DNA of 64,000 nucleotides from Legionella_C dresdenensis (GCF_042649825.1 NZ_JBHSAB010000004.1:1-64000), one strand, 5' to 3'; shown: positions 42,132 to 51,549, counted from the first letter of the stretch. Program-made: numbers and translations. The notes: generated from the letters alone by a model not told the origin.

Positions 42132-42995
42132 ATGATAATTGATAATATTGATTCAACCGAAAATTCCAGCGGAACCTTATATATAGTCGCAACACCTATA
42201 GGGAATCTGGAAGATATCTCGCAACGGGCAATAAATACCCTGAAAAATGTGGATGCAATCCTTGCCGAAGATACGCGTCATTCCTTACCTTTGTTACATG
42301 CCCTGGGTATTGGCAAACCGCTGGTTTCCCTGCATGCCCATAATGAAAATGAGAAAAGCCAGAGTATTATTGAACAATTATTACACGGTAGTTCGTTTGC
42401 TTTAATCAGCGATGCCGGTACACCGTTAATCAGCGATCCCGGTTTCGTGCTGGTTCGCGAGGCACGGTTAAACGGGATCAAAGTAACGCCTGTTCCGGGA
42501 GCATGTGCACTAATCGCAGCGTTATCTGTTGCTGGTACGCCCTGCGATAATTTCATATTTGAAGGCTTTTTGCCGGCAAAGCAGCAGGCCAGAATCAATA
42601 AATTGCAGGCTATCTTAAGCAGGGAAACAACTTGTGTCATTTATGAGTCTACTCATCGGATAATTGCTTGTCTGCATGATATCGCAACCGTATTCGGGCA
42701 AGAATATGAACTGGTTCTGGCAAAAGAGATTACTAAACTGTATGAGTGTTTTATCCAGGCTAATTGTAATGAAATAATTAACTGGCTAGAAGCTGAATCA
42801 GGCCGGGTTAAGGGTGAGTTTGTTTTAATTCTGCCCGCGGTTTATGCACAGCAGGATAATAGTGAAACGGATCGCATTTTAAAGATATTACTTGAAGAGT
42901 TACCCTTAAAACAGGCTGTAAAAATTGCAGCGCAGTTAACCAATATATCGAAAAACGATTTATACAAACAGGCGCTTCGTCTTGGCGAGCGCTAA
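42132..42995 (+). CDS. rsmI: 16S rRNA (cytidine-1402-2'-O)-methyltransferase
   Basis: A tetrapyrrole-methylase-fold enzyme of 287 residues. Motifs are LYIVATPIGNLEDIS, AILAEDTRHS, LISDAGTPLISDPGF and FEGFLPAKQQAR, all typical of RsmI. It modifies C1402 in the ribosomal P site with SAM. It is divergent from lpoA. Confidence 0.96.
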   Translation: MIIDNIDSTENSSGTLYIVATPIGNLEDISQRAINTLKNVDAILAEDTRHSLPLLHALGIGKPLVSLHAHNENEKSQSIIEQLLHGSSFALISDAGTPLISDPGFVLVREARLNGIKVTPVPGACALIAALSVAGTPCDNFIFEGFLPAKQQARINKLQAILSRETTCVIYESTHRIIACLHDIATVFGQEYELVLAKEITKLYECFIQANCNEIINWLEAESGRVKGEFVLILPAVYAQQDNSETDRILKILLEELPLKQAVKIAAQLTNISKNDLYKQALRLGER

Positions 42996-43088
42996 GACCG
43001 GCTTTTATGCCATAGATAAAATTATTGGTGTCATTCATTAAAATCTGGTAACAATATTCATGTCCTTTGCACGAAGTGATTCTTTATT

Positions 43089-43179
43089 GTAGGTTGGGTC
43101 GTTAGACCCAACATTATTTTTTTAATCTTTCTTTGTGAGTGGCTAAATAATTTTGTTGGGTCAGGACGACCCAACCTAC
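43089..43179. repeat. 91-bp paired hairpin element upstream of the astacin gene
   Basis: Units at 43089-43112 and 43155-43179 enclose a 42-base AT-rich interior. It lies between rsmI and the next plus-strand gene, so it may end the rsmI transcript. Confidence 0.87.
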
Positions 43180-43226
43180 AGATTGATCAGTGCCAAGTTC
43201 GCGTTCATATTAACAGGGATTTTAAG

Positions 43227-44027
43227 ATGATAATTAAGACGATTATAAAAGCCGTTGCGATCTGTTTTTTTTCTGGCATCAGCTATGCTGGTATAAGCAT
43301 TGGGCATATTACTATCAGTAATCCTGATATTGGCAGCCAGGATGTAACCTATGAAAGGGTTAACAATTATGCCCTGGTAGAAGGCGATATTATTATTGGA
43401 AAAATCAGTGAGCTGGATAAACCCGGCGCTGTTATCCGTTCGCGATTGGGCGGCAGCCGGTGGCGGCATGGCATTATTCCATTTGAAATATCGGAAGATC
43501 TGCCTTTGCCTAACAAACTCGCTATCCTGGAAGCAGTTAATCACTGGCAAAAACATACCTGGCTTGAATTTATCGAAATCACCTCCGCCAATCGCGGAAA
43601 ATTTAAGGATTATATCGCCTTTATTCCGGCACCGGGAACCACCTGTTCCTCTTATGTAGGGCGTTTAGGCGGACGACAGGAAATTAATCTCTCAACCCGC
43701 TGCACCGCCATGAATACCGTCCATGAAATAGGCCATGCCCTGGGTTTATGGCATGAACAATCACGCACCGATCGCAGTAATTATATTCAGATCGTCTGGG
43801 AAAATATTGATGACGATCACCGATTTAACTTTGAGCAGCATTTCAACGATGGCCGTGATTTTGGCGAATACGATTACCAATCGATTATGCATTATGGACC
43901 TTATGCATTTTCCAAAAACGGCGGCAAAACTATTATTCCATTAGTTGAGGGGGTTGAAATCGGCCAGAGAAGGGGATTAAGCGAAAAAGATATTGCGGTT
44001 GTAAAAGCAATGTATCCAGAAGTCTAG
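43227..44027 (+). CDS. Astacin-family (M12A) zinc metalloprotease, LegP-like
   Basis: A 266-residue protease with signal peptide (TIIKAVAICFFSGISYAG), a short pro-region, the zinc motif HEIGHALGLWHEQSRTDR and the Met-turn SIMHY with following Tyr. Cysteines near the TTCSSYVGRLGG and STRC segments fit the astacin disulfides. Legionella has an astacin effector, LegP; this is a relative by family, but the visible Sec signal suggests general export (for example via type II secretion). It is preceded by a paired repeat and followed by a REP hairpin. Confidence 0.92.
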   Translation: MIIKTIIKAVAICFFSGISYAGISIGHITISNPDIGSQDVTYERVNNYALVEGDIIIGKISELDKPGAVIRSRLGGSRWRHGIIPFEISEDLPLPNKLAILEAVNHWQKHTWLEFIEITSANRGKFKDYIAFIPAPGTTCSSYVGRLGGRQEINLSTRCTAMNTVHEIGHALGLWHEQSRTDRSNYIQIVWENIDDDHRFNFEQHFNDGRDFGEYDYQSIMHYGPYAFSKNGGKTIIPLVEGVEIGQRRGLSEKDIAVVKAMYPEV

Positions 44028-44035
44028 TTTTATTT

Positions 44036-44069
44036 GTCATTCCCGCACAAGCGCTCAGGCGGGAATGAT
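44036..44069. repeat. REP-like hairpin after the astacin gene
   Basis: GTCATTCCCGC...GCGGGAATGAT with an interior GCGCTC stretch. Located 9 bases after the stop codon and convergent with the next gene; a likely terminator. Confidence 0.75.
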
Positions 44070-44084
44070 CAGGAGTCTATGTGC

Positions 44085-45659
44085 TTAAAGTGCCGGAGAT
44101 GTAAGAAGCGCAGGCTCTCTATCTTGCGGCTGCGGATTTTGTGCTTTATGGGAAGAATATGAATCCCATAGCTGATAAGCAATATAAGCAGCTGTTAAAA
44201 CAACTGCCGCAGGCCAGCAAACCGCAAAAGTAGTGATAACCACACCAGGAATCACGGCATTTTTAAACAAGGTGATCAGAAATTCATTACGCGCACTCTG
44301 ATACTCTTTCAGCGTAGACGCATACATATCCTTCTGCCCCATAATATCAACCTGTTCAAGGCGCAAATTTTGCTCATAATACTTTTTGAATGCTTCGCCC
44401 GACAGGTACATTGAAATTGCAAAAGTACAAACCGCATAGCAGACCACAGTCATTACCCCCGGCGTAAGCAGCAAGGATGCGGAGAACCCGCTTACCAGCA
44501 ACACGGCCGCCGCCGCGTTAAACAGCCAGTAGGCATTATCCCGCTGCCGCTTAATATCCAGTTCAGCTATCTGCGCATGCAGGATATCTTCATGTTCTGC
44601 AAGATTTAACAGGGTCTGTCTGTCAGGGTTAGCCTTCGCCAGTTCCTTTTCCCGCAATTCCATATAATTTGTTAATTCAGCACGGTATTGCGTTTCCTTG
44701 GCAGCATACTCTTTCTCAGCAAGATAGCGGCGCCATAACAGCAGGCAAACGTCAAACACTAAAAATCCTGCGGTTACCCAGGCAGCGGTTGGTGCAGCAA
44801 TATGAAAAAAGGCTGCATAGTTGGTGAAACCATTCACCGTTGCCCAGACCAGATCGTTAGCAAAATCGCCATGTCGTCTGTACATTTCATTTTTAAAGCG
44901 CTGCATGCGGGTCTGATTATTCAATTTGTCATCAGCGAAGAAAACATGCTTGATAAGCAATCCGGCATTTACAATAAGCCGGCCGGCAAAAAAACCAACG
45001 CTTAGCGCGCGGAATACCGGATTAGGCGCGTTCAAAACCTCCACGACCTTATCGATATCGAATGCATTTCCGAAAATTTTATCGAACCATGCTGCCTGTT
45101 TTGATAATAACAAAGCGCTGGCAATAGTATTTTTACAAAATAGAATGTACAGACGAAGAAGATTTGGCTTGGCAAGCACGTCGGTTTTTATCGCAGTCGT
45201 AGATGTAGGTATTTTAACGATATGAGACACGCCCTTTTTAATACTTTTCGTTACGCTATCAGCATAACTTTTCCTGATTTTGTGATGGCTTTTGTTTAAA
45301 ATAATATCTTCGAGTTCAGCACTTAACTTACTATATTTTTTAATATTAGCAGTATGATCATAAATCGTATAAAGCTTTACCAGCTTATCACTGCAGTACA
45401 GGCAGTAAGACCAAAATACATCCGGATTTCGGGTCCTGTTTCTCTCCAGCACATGGAACAAATCATCCAGCTCTTGTTCAATAAGCAGACGCTGATCGGC
45501 AATATCACTGTAATCAGCCTCAAGCGCTTGATTTTTTGCAGCCGTAATCAGGCTTTGTTTGTTAATTTCTGGAGGCATGGCAAGATTCATCATGCTATTA
45601 CCGTGAAAAAAAGCATTTTTATTATCTATATACTTACGGCAAGCCGACAAATCGCTCAT
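44085..45659 (-). CDS. Membrane protein of unknown function, candidate effector
   Basis: A 524-residue protein without signal peptide. The N-terminal 150 residues are helical and charged; hydrophobic segments follow at about 170-250 (LLRLYILFCKNTIASALLL), 275-305 (FFHIAAPTAAWVTAGFLVFDVCLLLW), 375-415 (WLFNAAAAVLLVSGFSASLLLTPGVM) and 470-500 (VIPGVVITTFAVCWPAAVVLTAAYIAY). Charged coiled-coil loops separate them. I recognise no family. Paired hydrophobic hairpins with coiled coils are common in Legionella and Coxiella effectors inserted into host membranes, but this is inference. Confidence 0.65.
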   Translation of the reverse strand: MSDLSACRKYIDNKNAFFHGNSMMNLAMPPEINKQSLITAAKNQALEADYSDIADQRLLIEQELDDLFHVLERNRTRNPDVFWSYCLYCSDKLVKLYTIYDHTANIKKYSKLSAELEDIILNKSHHKIRKSYADSVTKSIKKGVSHIVKIPTSTTAIKTDVLAKPNLLRLYILFCKNTIASALLLSKQAAWFDKIFGNAFDIDKVVEVLNAPNPVFRALSVGFFAGRLIVNAGLLIKHVFFADDKLNNQTRMQRFKNEMYRRHGDFANDLVWATVNGFTNYAAFFHIAAPTAAWVTAGFLVFDVCLLLWRRYLAEKEYAAKETQYRAELTNYMELREKELAKANPDRQTLLNLAEHEDILHAQIAELDIKRQRDNAYWLFNAAAAVLLVSGFSASLLLTPGVMTVVCYAVCTFAISMYLSGEAFKKYYEQNLRLEQVDIMGQKDMYASTLKEYQSARNEFLITLFKNAVIPGVVITTFAVCWPAAVVLTAAYIAYQLWDSYSSHKAQNPQPQDREPALLTSPAL

Positions 45660-45874
45660 AATTCCATTCCATCAAAAAATTGAACAAACAAAGTAAATTA
45701 TAAACTTAACATTGTCTTGATAAATACACAAGCTTTTTTGTCATATTTTTAAACAAAAACAAGACAAAGTGAACATAATTATTTGGCTGGTTCATTTAAT
45801 ATTTTTAACTGATTTACTGTTTTACACATTTATTGTACAATAAGCCTATTAATTGCGATACATCGGATATTAAT

Positions 45875-47452
45875 ATGGCACATCCTGACTATGATTTTGT
45901 TTATAATGCAGCAAAAAATCACATTAAATATAAATCACTACTGCTATTAAAAGCTGGTTTACGAAACAAAATGAAAGCAATTGATGCTCCAGGAGCGGCG
46001 CCTAACTTTCTAACGGCTGCTGGCCAGCTTGCCCGTGAAGGATTACTTATAGAGGTTGAGCGCTTACGGGAAGCAGGCGCAAACCCAAGTGAAATTGCCC
46101 GTGGATTTGCACTGGCTAATAACCATCGGATGGTTGAACTCTACCGCCGTAAATATAATGCTAATCCTACCGCCATTGCGCAAGGATATGCCGCTGCTGG
46201 AAATCATAACAAAGTCGAAGAGTACCGGGTCAAACATAATGCAGATGTCAATGGCATTGCCTATGCTTATGCGCTTAATAATATCGATAGCTACGTTGAG
46301 AGGTATCGAGATGTCCATAAAGCGGATGTCAGCCTGATTGCCCAAGCGTATGCAAAGTGTGGAAATCGATCGAAGATAAACGAATATGTCAATAATCGCA
46401 ACGCTAATATAGCTGCTGTTGCTGAAGGTTATGCTTATGCTAATAATGATGAAGGGATAAAACGATGCCAGAACCATCTCCTTCAAATGAATCAACGTTT
46501 TAAAAAAATTAAACAGGAACAAAATATAACTAACTTTGATTGGGATAAAGTACTTAGCGGTTATGCACTTACTGGTAATACAGAAAAACTAAATCAAATT
46601 ATCACTAACAAAAACATCTTGCTGCCTCATTATTCGTATTGTTTACTGGTTTTAAAGTTTTCCTGTATTGGTGATCATAAGTCCGTAAAGAAACTCACCC
46701 ATGATATTATACCTAAATTAAATTATAACAATGATGCAGTTAAGCACGAGACGCTTGTAACCATGTGGCGAATGGCTGCTATCGGTGCAGCGAAAGCAGG
46801 GCGTCACACAGAGGTAGAGGATTATGTCAAACAATATCATATAGCGCCGGAATCAATTGTTTTTGCCTATGCATCAGAAAATAATCATGCCAAAGTAGCA
46901 GAACTTATACAGCGATACACTATTGGCAAAAAAACTGAAGGCACTCAACTCCGAGATAATGATAAAAAAATAATTGAACAAACAATTCATGGTTATGTAG
47001 TGGCTGGTAATTATAAAAAGGCGAATGAATATCGCCATAAATACAATATCGATGTGACCCAAGTTGCGGCATTCACCATACGCAGAAGTAATCCGCCGCC
47101 ATTTTATATGGCAGTGAATAAAGTAGCCAAGCTCCCTGAAACTCAACGCAATGCGCTGCTCAAAATGTTGCTTCGGCTTGAAGAAGGGCAAAAATCATTT
47201 TCTCCTTATTGGAAAAACAGTAAAGACAAGCTGACCCACATTGTTAAAGCGATTAATAACATACAAGGGGAATTGGATTTAGGAAAAGAACTGGGCAATA
47301 AAAATTCCGAATTATATCAGGCTATTAATATGGCAAGATTGTTGCCATTCACGCTCTTTGGTGGAAAAGCCGCCTATAATAAGGCCCATTCTTTAATAGC
47401 TCTCGAGGCTGATCTGGTGGCTGGCTCAAATGCCAGTGTAGGCCGCCCTTGA
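45875..47452 (+). CDS. Protein with tandem 27-residue helical repeats, candidate effector
   Basis: A 525-residue soluble protein. Five consecutive units of exactly 27 residues occupy about residues 65-199, with pattern (N/D)xxxIAxGYAxxxNxxxVxxYRxxxxA; looser copies recur later (WDKVLSGYALTGNTEKL, ESIVFAYASENNHAKVAEL, IHGYVVAGNYKKANEYRHKYN). The pattern suggests a two-helix solenoid like TPR or ankyrin, but the period and the GYA(x)2GN core do not match either. Start is ATG 45875; the frame extends to a TTG at 45833 that overlaps a possible -10 box (TACAAT). Divergent from the 524-aa membrane protein gene. Confidence 0.72.
   Translation: MAHPDYDFVYNAAKNHIKYKSLLLLKAGLRNKMKAIDAPGAAPNFLTAAGQLAREGLLIEVERLREAGANPSEIARGFALANNHRMVELYRRKYNANPTAIAQGYAAAGNHNKVEEYRVKHNADVNGIAYAYALNNIDSYVERYRDVHKADVSLIAQAYAKCGNRSKINEYVNNRNANIAAVAEGYAYANNDEGIKRCQNHLLQMNQRFKKIKQEQNITNFDWDKVLSGYALTGNTEKLNQIITNKNILLPHYSYCLLVLKFSCIGDHKSVKKLTHDIIPKLNYNNDAVKHETLVTMWRMAAIGAAKAGRHTEVEDYVKQYHIAPESIVFAYASENNHAKVAELIQRYTIGKKTEGTQLRDNDKKIIEQTIHGYVVAGNYKKANEYRHKYNIDVTQVAAFTIRRSNPPPFYMAVNKVAKLPETQRNALLKMLLRLEEGQKSFSPYWKNSKDKLTHIVKAINNIQGELDLGKELGNKNSELYQAINMARLLPFTLFGGKAAYNKAHSLIALEADLVAGSNASVGRP
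46067..46471 (+). repeat. Five tandem 81-bp coding repeats
   Basis: The DNA encoding the five 27-residue units. The units are diverged at DNA level, so the array is old and kept by protein structure rather than recent expansion. Confidence 0.7.
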
Positions 47453-47566
47453 ATTGGAATGTTGGGCTTTACAGCCCATGGCCGTCAAGCTAAGCCAGGT
47501 ACACAGGAAATTAGAATAGTAAATGTACAAAATTCCTTAACTGCCTGCTATGGGTTTTACAGCACA

Positions 47567-47630
47567 NNNNNNNNNNNNNNNNNNNNNNNNNNNNNNNNNN
47601 NNNNNNNNNNNNNNNNNNNNNNNNNNNNNN
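47567..47630. other. Assembly gap (64 Ns)
   Basis: A run of 64 ambiguous bases lying between inverted repeats. True length unknown. Confidence 0.99.
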
Positions 47631-47715
47631 GCGTGGCACTGTATCACAGGCTTCGAGACAGCGCTAAAGCGCTTCCTCAGCCCGAACGATATTGTGAAAT
47701 GTAGAAATTTAATTC
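47631..47715. repeat. Second interspersed repeat family, copy 1
   Basis: TGGCACTGTA, CTTCGAGACAG, GCTAAAGCGCTTCCTCAG and TAGAAA(T/G)TTAATT recur in the same order and spacing at 51939-52024. The core GCGCTAAAGCGC is palindromic. It is unrelated to the GTAGGTTGGG units. Confidence 0.75.
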
Positions 47716-47762
47716 CTTAGCTTGACGGCTATGGGCTTTACAGCCCAACACTCAAACCCAAC

Positions 47763-49106
47763 CTACTTGCCGATACAGAAGCTTGAAAAAATTTTCCCGA
47801 GCAGATCATCTGAGCTGAACTCACCTGTTATTTCACACAGAGCCTGATGAGCCAGCCGCAAATCTTCCGCAAGCAATTCGCCGGCACGATACTCGGATAA
47901 CTGTTGTTCGCCGTTTTTCAAAAGATCCAAAGCTTTATCAATAGCATGCAAATGCCGGCGGCGGGCAATGAATTTTCCTTCAGCGGGCTGATAACCAACC
48001 AGTGCTTTGATTTTTTCTGTTAGCAGGGCGACGCCATTGCCTGTTTTGGCTGACAAATAAATTGAATTCTCGGTAACAGCGGGCTGTATACCCGTCTCAT
48101 CGATTTTATTAAACACTTTGAGAACGGGTACTTCTGAAGGAATATTATTCTGAATTTCACTGATCAATAATTCGCTGTCGCTTGGTCGCTTGACATCAAC
48201 TACCATCAAAACACAATCCGCCTGTGCTACTTCTTTCCAGGCACGCCGTATGCCTTCCTGTTCGACAATATCATCGCTTTCACGTAAGCCGGCGGTATCA
48301 ATAATGTGAACCGGCAAATCATCAATTAAAATATGTTCGCGCATGACATCGCGGGTAGTACCGGCAACATCGGTGACAATCGCCACTTCACGGCCGGCAA
48401 GGCAATTAATCAACGTAGACTTGCCAGCATTCGGACGGCCAGCGATCACAATAGACATGCCTTCGCGCATTAACGCACCCTGGCTTGCATTAGCGCGAAT
48501 ATCCAGTAACTCGGCAAGTAACTCCGTGAGTAAGGCAGCTACTTTACCATCGCCAAGGAAATCAATTTCCTCATCTGGAAAATCGATGGCCGCTTCTACA
48601 TACAGCCGTAAGTGGATAAGCTTTTCGTTAAACTGATTGATTTGGCTGGAAAAATCACCCTGTAATGAACGTACTGCCATCCGAGCCGCCGTCAGCGAGC
48701 TGGCATGAATCAAATCAGCAATTGCTTCAGCCTGGGCTAAATCAATTTTATCATTTAAAAAAGCACGTTCGGAAAACTCACCAGGCCTGGCAATCCGGGC
48801 GCCGCAAGCAATGCATTCAGTCAATAAATAATCAAGAATAACCGGCGATCCATGGATTTGCAGTTCAACCACATCTTCGCCAGTAAATGAATGGGGCGCT
48901 TTAAAATATAAAATAATTCCGTTATCAATCACCTCACCCGCACGATTATAAACAGCATTATAAGTCGCCATACGCACGGCAAGTTTTTCCAGTCTGGTCA
49001 GCTCCAGGGCAATAGGGCAGGCTTTTGGTCCTGATAACCGGATAATTCCAACTCCGCCCTGTCCAGGCGGAGTCGAAATCGCTGCGATAGTATCCTGACT
49101 ATACAT
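47763..49106 (-). CDS. mnmE: tRNA modification GTPase MnmE
   Basis: With MnmG it installs 5-carboxymethylaminomethyl groups on wobble uridines. 447 residues: an N-terminal folate-binding domain (DTIAAISTPPGQGGVGIIRLSG), a G domain with P-loop GRPNAGKST near 225, DTAGLRE and NKID, and the C-terminal FCIGK with the essential cysteine. The TAG stop lies in the CCTAC end of a hairpin repeat (47757-47766). It starts one base after the yidC stop. Confidence 0.97.
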   Translation of the reverse strand: MYSQDTIAAISTPPGQGGVGIIRLSGPKACPIALELTRLEKLAVRMATYNAVYNRAGEVIDNGIILYFKAPHSFTGEDVVELQIHGSPVILDYLLTECIACGARIARPGEFSERAFLNDKIDLAQAEAIADLIHASSLTAARMAVRSLQGDFSSQINQFNEKLIHLRLYVEAAIDFPDEEIDFLGDGKVAALLTELLAELLDIRANASQGALMREGMSIVIAGRPNAGKSTLINCLAGREVAIVTDVAGTTRDVMREHILIDDLPVHIIDTAGLRESDDIVEQEGIRRAWKEVAQADCVLMVVDVKRPSDSELLISEIQNNIPSEVPVLKVFNKIDETGIQPAVTENSIYLSAKTGNGVALLTEKIKALVGYQPAEGKFIARRRHLHAIDKALDLLKNGEQQLSEYRAGELLAEDLRLAHQALCEITGEFSSDDLLGKIFSSFCIGK

Positions 49107-49107
49107 A

Positions 49108-50787
49108 TTATTTGGCAGGTATTAATTTCTTGTGTTGTGGTTTTTCTTCGCTGTATTTACGGGTTATGTACCACTGTTGCAGGATAGACAGGGTATTATT
49201 TACTATCCAGTACAATACCAGTCCGGCAGGGAAACTCCAGAACAGAGCGGTAAACAGCACCGGTAAAAACATCATAACTTTGGCTTGTACCGGATCTGGA
49301 GGCGCAGGATTTAACCGTTGCTGGATAAGCATAGTTCCACCCATAATGATTGGTAAAATATGGTAAGGATCTGCCGCTGCCAAATCTTTTATCCAGAAAA
49401 TGAACGGTGCCTGCCTTAATTCGACACTTTCAAGAAGAACCCAATATAACGCGATAAATACCGGAATCTGAACCAGGATAGGCAAACAGCCGCCAAGCGG
49501 ATTAACTTTTTCCTGACGGTATAACTCCATAGTAGCCTGGCTTAATTTAGCTTTGTCATCCCCATGACGCTCACGCAGTGCCTGTAATTTAGGCTGTAGC
49601 TTGCGCATTCCAGCCATAGATTTGTAACTGGTGGCAGACAAACGGTAAAAAGCCAGTTTTATCAACATGGTTACTACGACAATAGACCATCCCCAGTTCC
49701 CCAGAAATGAATGGATTGCCTTCATCAGTGAAAATAGGGCCGAAGATAAAAACCATAAGAAACCATAGTCAACCGTCATATCAAGACCTGGAGCAATAGC
49801 TTTTAAATCGCTTGTAATTTCAGGGCCTGTATATAATTCAGCGCCGATAGTTTTATTTTCACCCGGCGCAATCGTTAACGACTGACTAACTGTTCCAATG
49901 GTGTAATCGTCACCGCTATTACGGGTATATAAAATATTTTTGCTTGATTGAGCGGGAACCCAGGCGGTAACAAAATAATGCTGCTGCATAGCTACCCATC
50001 CGCCTTGTGCGTCGGCATTCAGGTTGTTTTTGGTCATATCCTTAAAGCTGACTTTCTGATAGCGGTGTTTACCTGGATTGGAATAGGATGCGCCAGTGTA
50101 TGTGCCCACATGGAACATGCTTGATTTATCCTCTTCCGGCATGCTGCGCAGCAATTGGGTATTGAAATAACCTAGCCAGGCTTTATCACTCTGATTTTCA
50201 AGCTGGTAGTTTACTTTAATCAAATAACTGCCAGGCGTGAAAATAAATGTTTTTTGAGCTGCCAGACCGTTATCAGTTTTACCATTGAGTGTAACTACCA
50301 ACTCTTTCTGCCCCGATTCCAGTTTATATTCCTCCCGGGCAGAGGTAAAATTAAAATCCATGGTTTCAATATTGTTACCTGAACTGGTAAAAATACTGCT
50401 GTTTGCTACATAACGCTTGCCGTTTTGGTCATAAAGCAATTGTATTGGCTTTTCAGGTTCGTCTGCACTGACAGGATAAGCAGGTAACAGCATATTGACG
50501 ATGTCGCCCTGTTTAAGGTCGATTGCCAGATTCATTACATCGGTTTTAACCCGAATCTGCTGTGATTTCTCTGAAGCAGGCGTATCGGATTTCACAATCG
50601 TTGCCTGCTGCTCTGAAGAAGCCTGCCCGCCGGACATATCCGGCAATAGTGAGTTACCGTTGGTAACGGGCGCCTGAGTTGAACTTGCAGGCACAGGCTG
50701 CGTCGGATAGTCAATCTGCCATTTTGTCCACAGGGTATAGACAATCAAGGCAAATGCGGCATATAAAATTACTCGTCTTGTATCCAT
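49108..50787 (-). CDS. yidC: Membrane protein insertase YidC
   Basis: A 559-residue inner-membrane insertase. N-terminal anchor (VILYAAFALIVYTLW), a large periplasmic beta domain (about 60-340) and five C-terminal helices including WGWSIVVVTMLIKLAFYRLS with the conserved hydrophilic-groove arginine, and LPILVQIPVFIALYWVL. The ATG overlaps the yidD stop (TAATG). Confidence 0.97.
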   Translation of the reverse strand: MDTRRVILYAAFALIVYTLWTKWQIDYPTQPVPASSTQAPVTNGNSLLPDMSGGQASSEQQATIVKSDTPASEKSQQIRVKTDVMNLAIDLKQGDIVNMLLPAYPVSADEPEKPIQLLYDQNGKRYVANSSIFTSSGNNIETMDFNFTSAREEYKLESGQKELVVTLNGKTDNGLAAQKTFIFTPGSYLIKVNYQLENQSDKAWLGYFNTQLLRSMPEEDKSSMFHVGTYTGASYSNPGKHRYQKVSFKDMTKNNLNADAQGGWVAMQQHYFVTAWVPAQSSKNILYTRNSGDDYTIGTVSQSLTIAPGENKTIGAELYTGPEITSDLKAIAPGLDMTVDYGFLWFLSSALFSLMKAIHSFLGNWGWSIVVVTMLIKLAFYRLSATSYKSMAGMRKLQPKLQALRERHGDDKAKLSQATMELYRQEKVNPLGGCLPILVQIPVFIALYWVLLESVELRQAPFIFWIKDLAAADPYHILPIIMGGTMLIQQRLNPAPPDPVQAKVMMFLPVLFTALFWSFPAGLVLYWIVNNTLSILQQWYITRKYSEEKPQHKKLIPAK

Positions 50788-51035
50788 TAATGTTTCTCTT
50801 TGTTAGGTAATACAGGATCATAGCCTCCATCACACCAGGGATGACAGCGTAATATTCGGCGAAAAATTAAATAGGTTCCTTTCAGGATGCCATAGTATCG
50901 AATGGCATCCAGGGCATACTCAGAACAGGTTGGATAAAACCGGCATGATGGTTTAATAACTGGACTGATGAATAACCGGTACAGGACTACCGGTAACATA
51001 ATCATCTGGCGTAAAAAGTAATTAATTTGTCCCAT
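50787..51035 (-). CDS. yidD: Membrane protein insertion efficiency factor YidD
   Basis: An 82-residue protein with the family core YRLFISPVIKPSCRFYPTCSEYALDAI and CHPWCDGGYDPV. It overlaps rnpA by 34 bases and yidC by 1 base, the usual compact order. Confidence 0.95.
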   Translation of the reverse strand: MGQINYFLRQMIMLPVVLYRLFISPVIKPSCRFYPTCSEYALDAIRYYGILKGTYLIFRRILRCHPWCDGGYDPVLPNKEKH

Positions 51036-51346
51036 GCCGTTTCCAGATTTGCCGTGATAGTTTTGGTTTCTACCTTTTTCATTGGGTAACGAGCCAGGAA
51101 AACCATATCAATCGGTGGTAAAAGCTGTTTACGAAAGTTCTCTCGTAATAAACGCTTAACTTTATTACGGAGACAGGCTTTCGCTATCTTTTTTTTCGAT
51201 AGCGCCAAGCCAATTCGGGCGCGTCCGCATGTGTTTGCACAATGCAAAATCACAAAATCCGGTGTTACAGTTTTATTCGCGCCATCAAACACGCGATTGT
51301 AATCACTTTTCTTAACTAGTCGCCGTGCCTTGCTAAAACAATACAC
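51002..51346 (-). CDS. rnpA: Ribonuclease P protein component
   Basis: A 114-residue basic protein that assists the RNase P RNA in tRNA 5' processing. It has RARIGLALSKKKIAKACLRNKVKRLLRENFR, including the RNR motif. It directly follows rpmH. Confidence 0.96.
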   Translation of the reverse strand: MYCFSKARRLVKKSDYNRVFDGANKTVTPDFVILHCANTCGRARIGLALSKKKIAKACLRNKVKRLLRENFRKQLLPPIDMVFLARYPMKKVETKTITANLETAWDKLITFYAR

Positions 51347-51481
51347 TTAAGCTGATAAACGTTTACGTCCTTTAGCACGACGGCGTTTTAATACCAAACG
51401 GCCGCCACGTGTTGCCATACGCTGACGGAAACCATGATCTCTTTTTCTTTTCAAATTACTGGGTTGGAAAGTGCGTTTCAT
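51347..51481 (-). CDS. rpmH: Ribosomal protein bL34
   Basis: 44 residues, MKRTFQPSNLKRKRDHGFRQ and ending GRKRLSA, almost identical to the family consensus. Start at ATG 51481; the longer frame to 51562 is spurious, as it would include the promoter. Confidence 0.98.
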   Translation of the reverse strand: MKRTFQPSNLKRKRDHGFRQRMATRGGRLVLKRRRAKGRKRLSA

Positions 51482-51520
51482 TTTTAAAAAACCTGTAGAA
51501 ATAATTTTTAGAGGTTGGCA

Positions 51521-51549
51521 ATGATAGAAAAATTTACATACGCTGTCAA
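51521..51549 (-). promoter_or_regulatory. Promoter of rpmH-rnpA-yidD-yidC-mnmE
   Basis: On the minus strand TTGACA (51549-51544) and TATCAT (51526-51521) are 17 bases apart, about 40 bases before the rpmH start. Confidence 0.75.

Larger units (their letters stand above)
47461..47749. repeat. Inverted repeats around an assembly gap
   Basis: A left arm at 47463-47494 (hairpin unit plus ATGGCCGTCAAGCTAAG) is matched by an inverse copy at 47716-47749. A further degenerate hairpin (ATGGGTTTTACAGCACA) touches the gap. The whole 47453-47762 stretch holds no gene, and the repeats probably caused the assembly break. Confidence 0.75.

Noticed and set aside
46067..46471. A CRISPR-like array of 81-bp periodicity
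   Set aside because: The repeats are coding, diverged at DNA level and keep frame; there are no identical repeats with unique spacers.
47459..47704. An open frame spanning the N gap
   Set aside because: It consists of repeat sequence and ambiguous bases and would encode a run of unknown residues.
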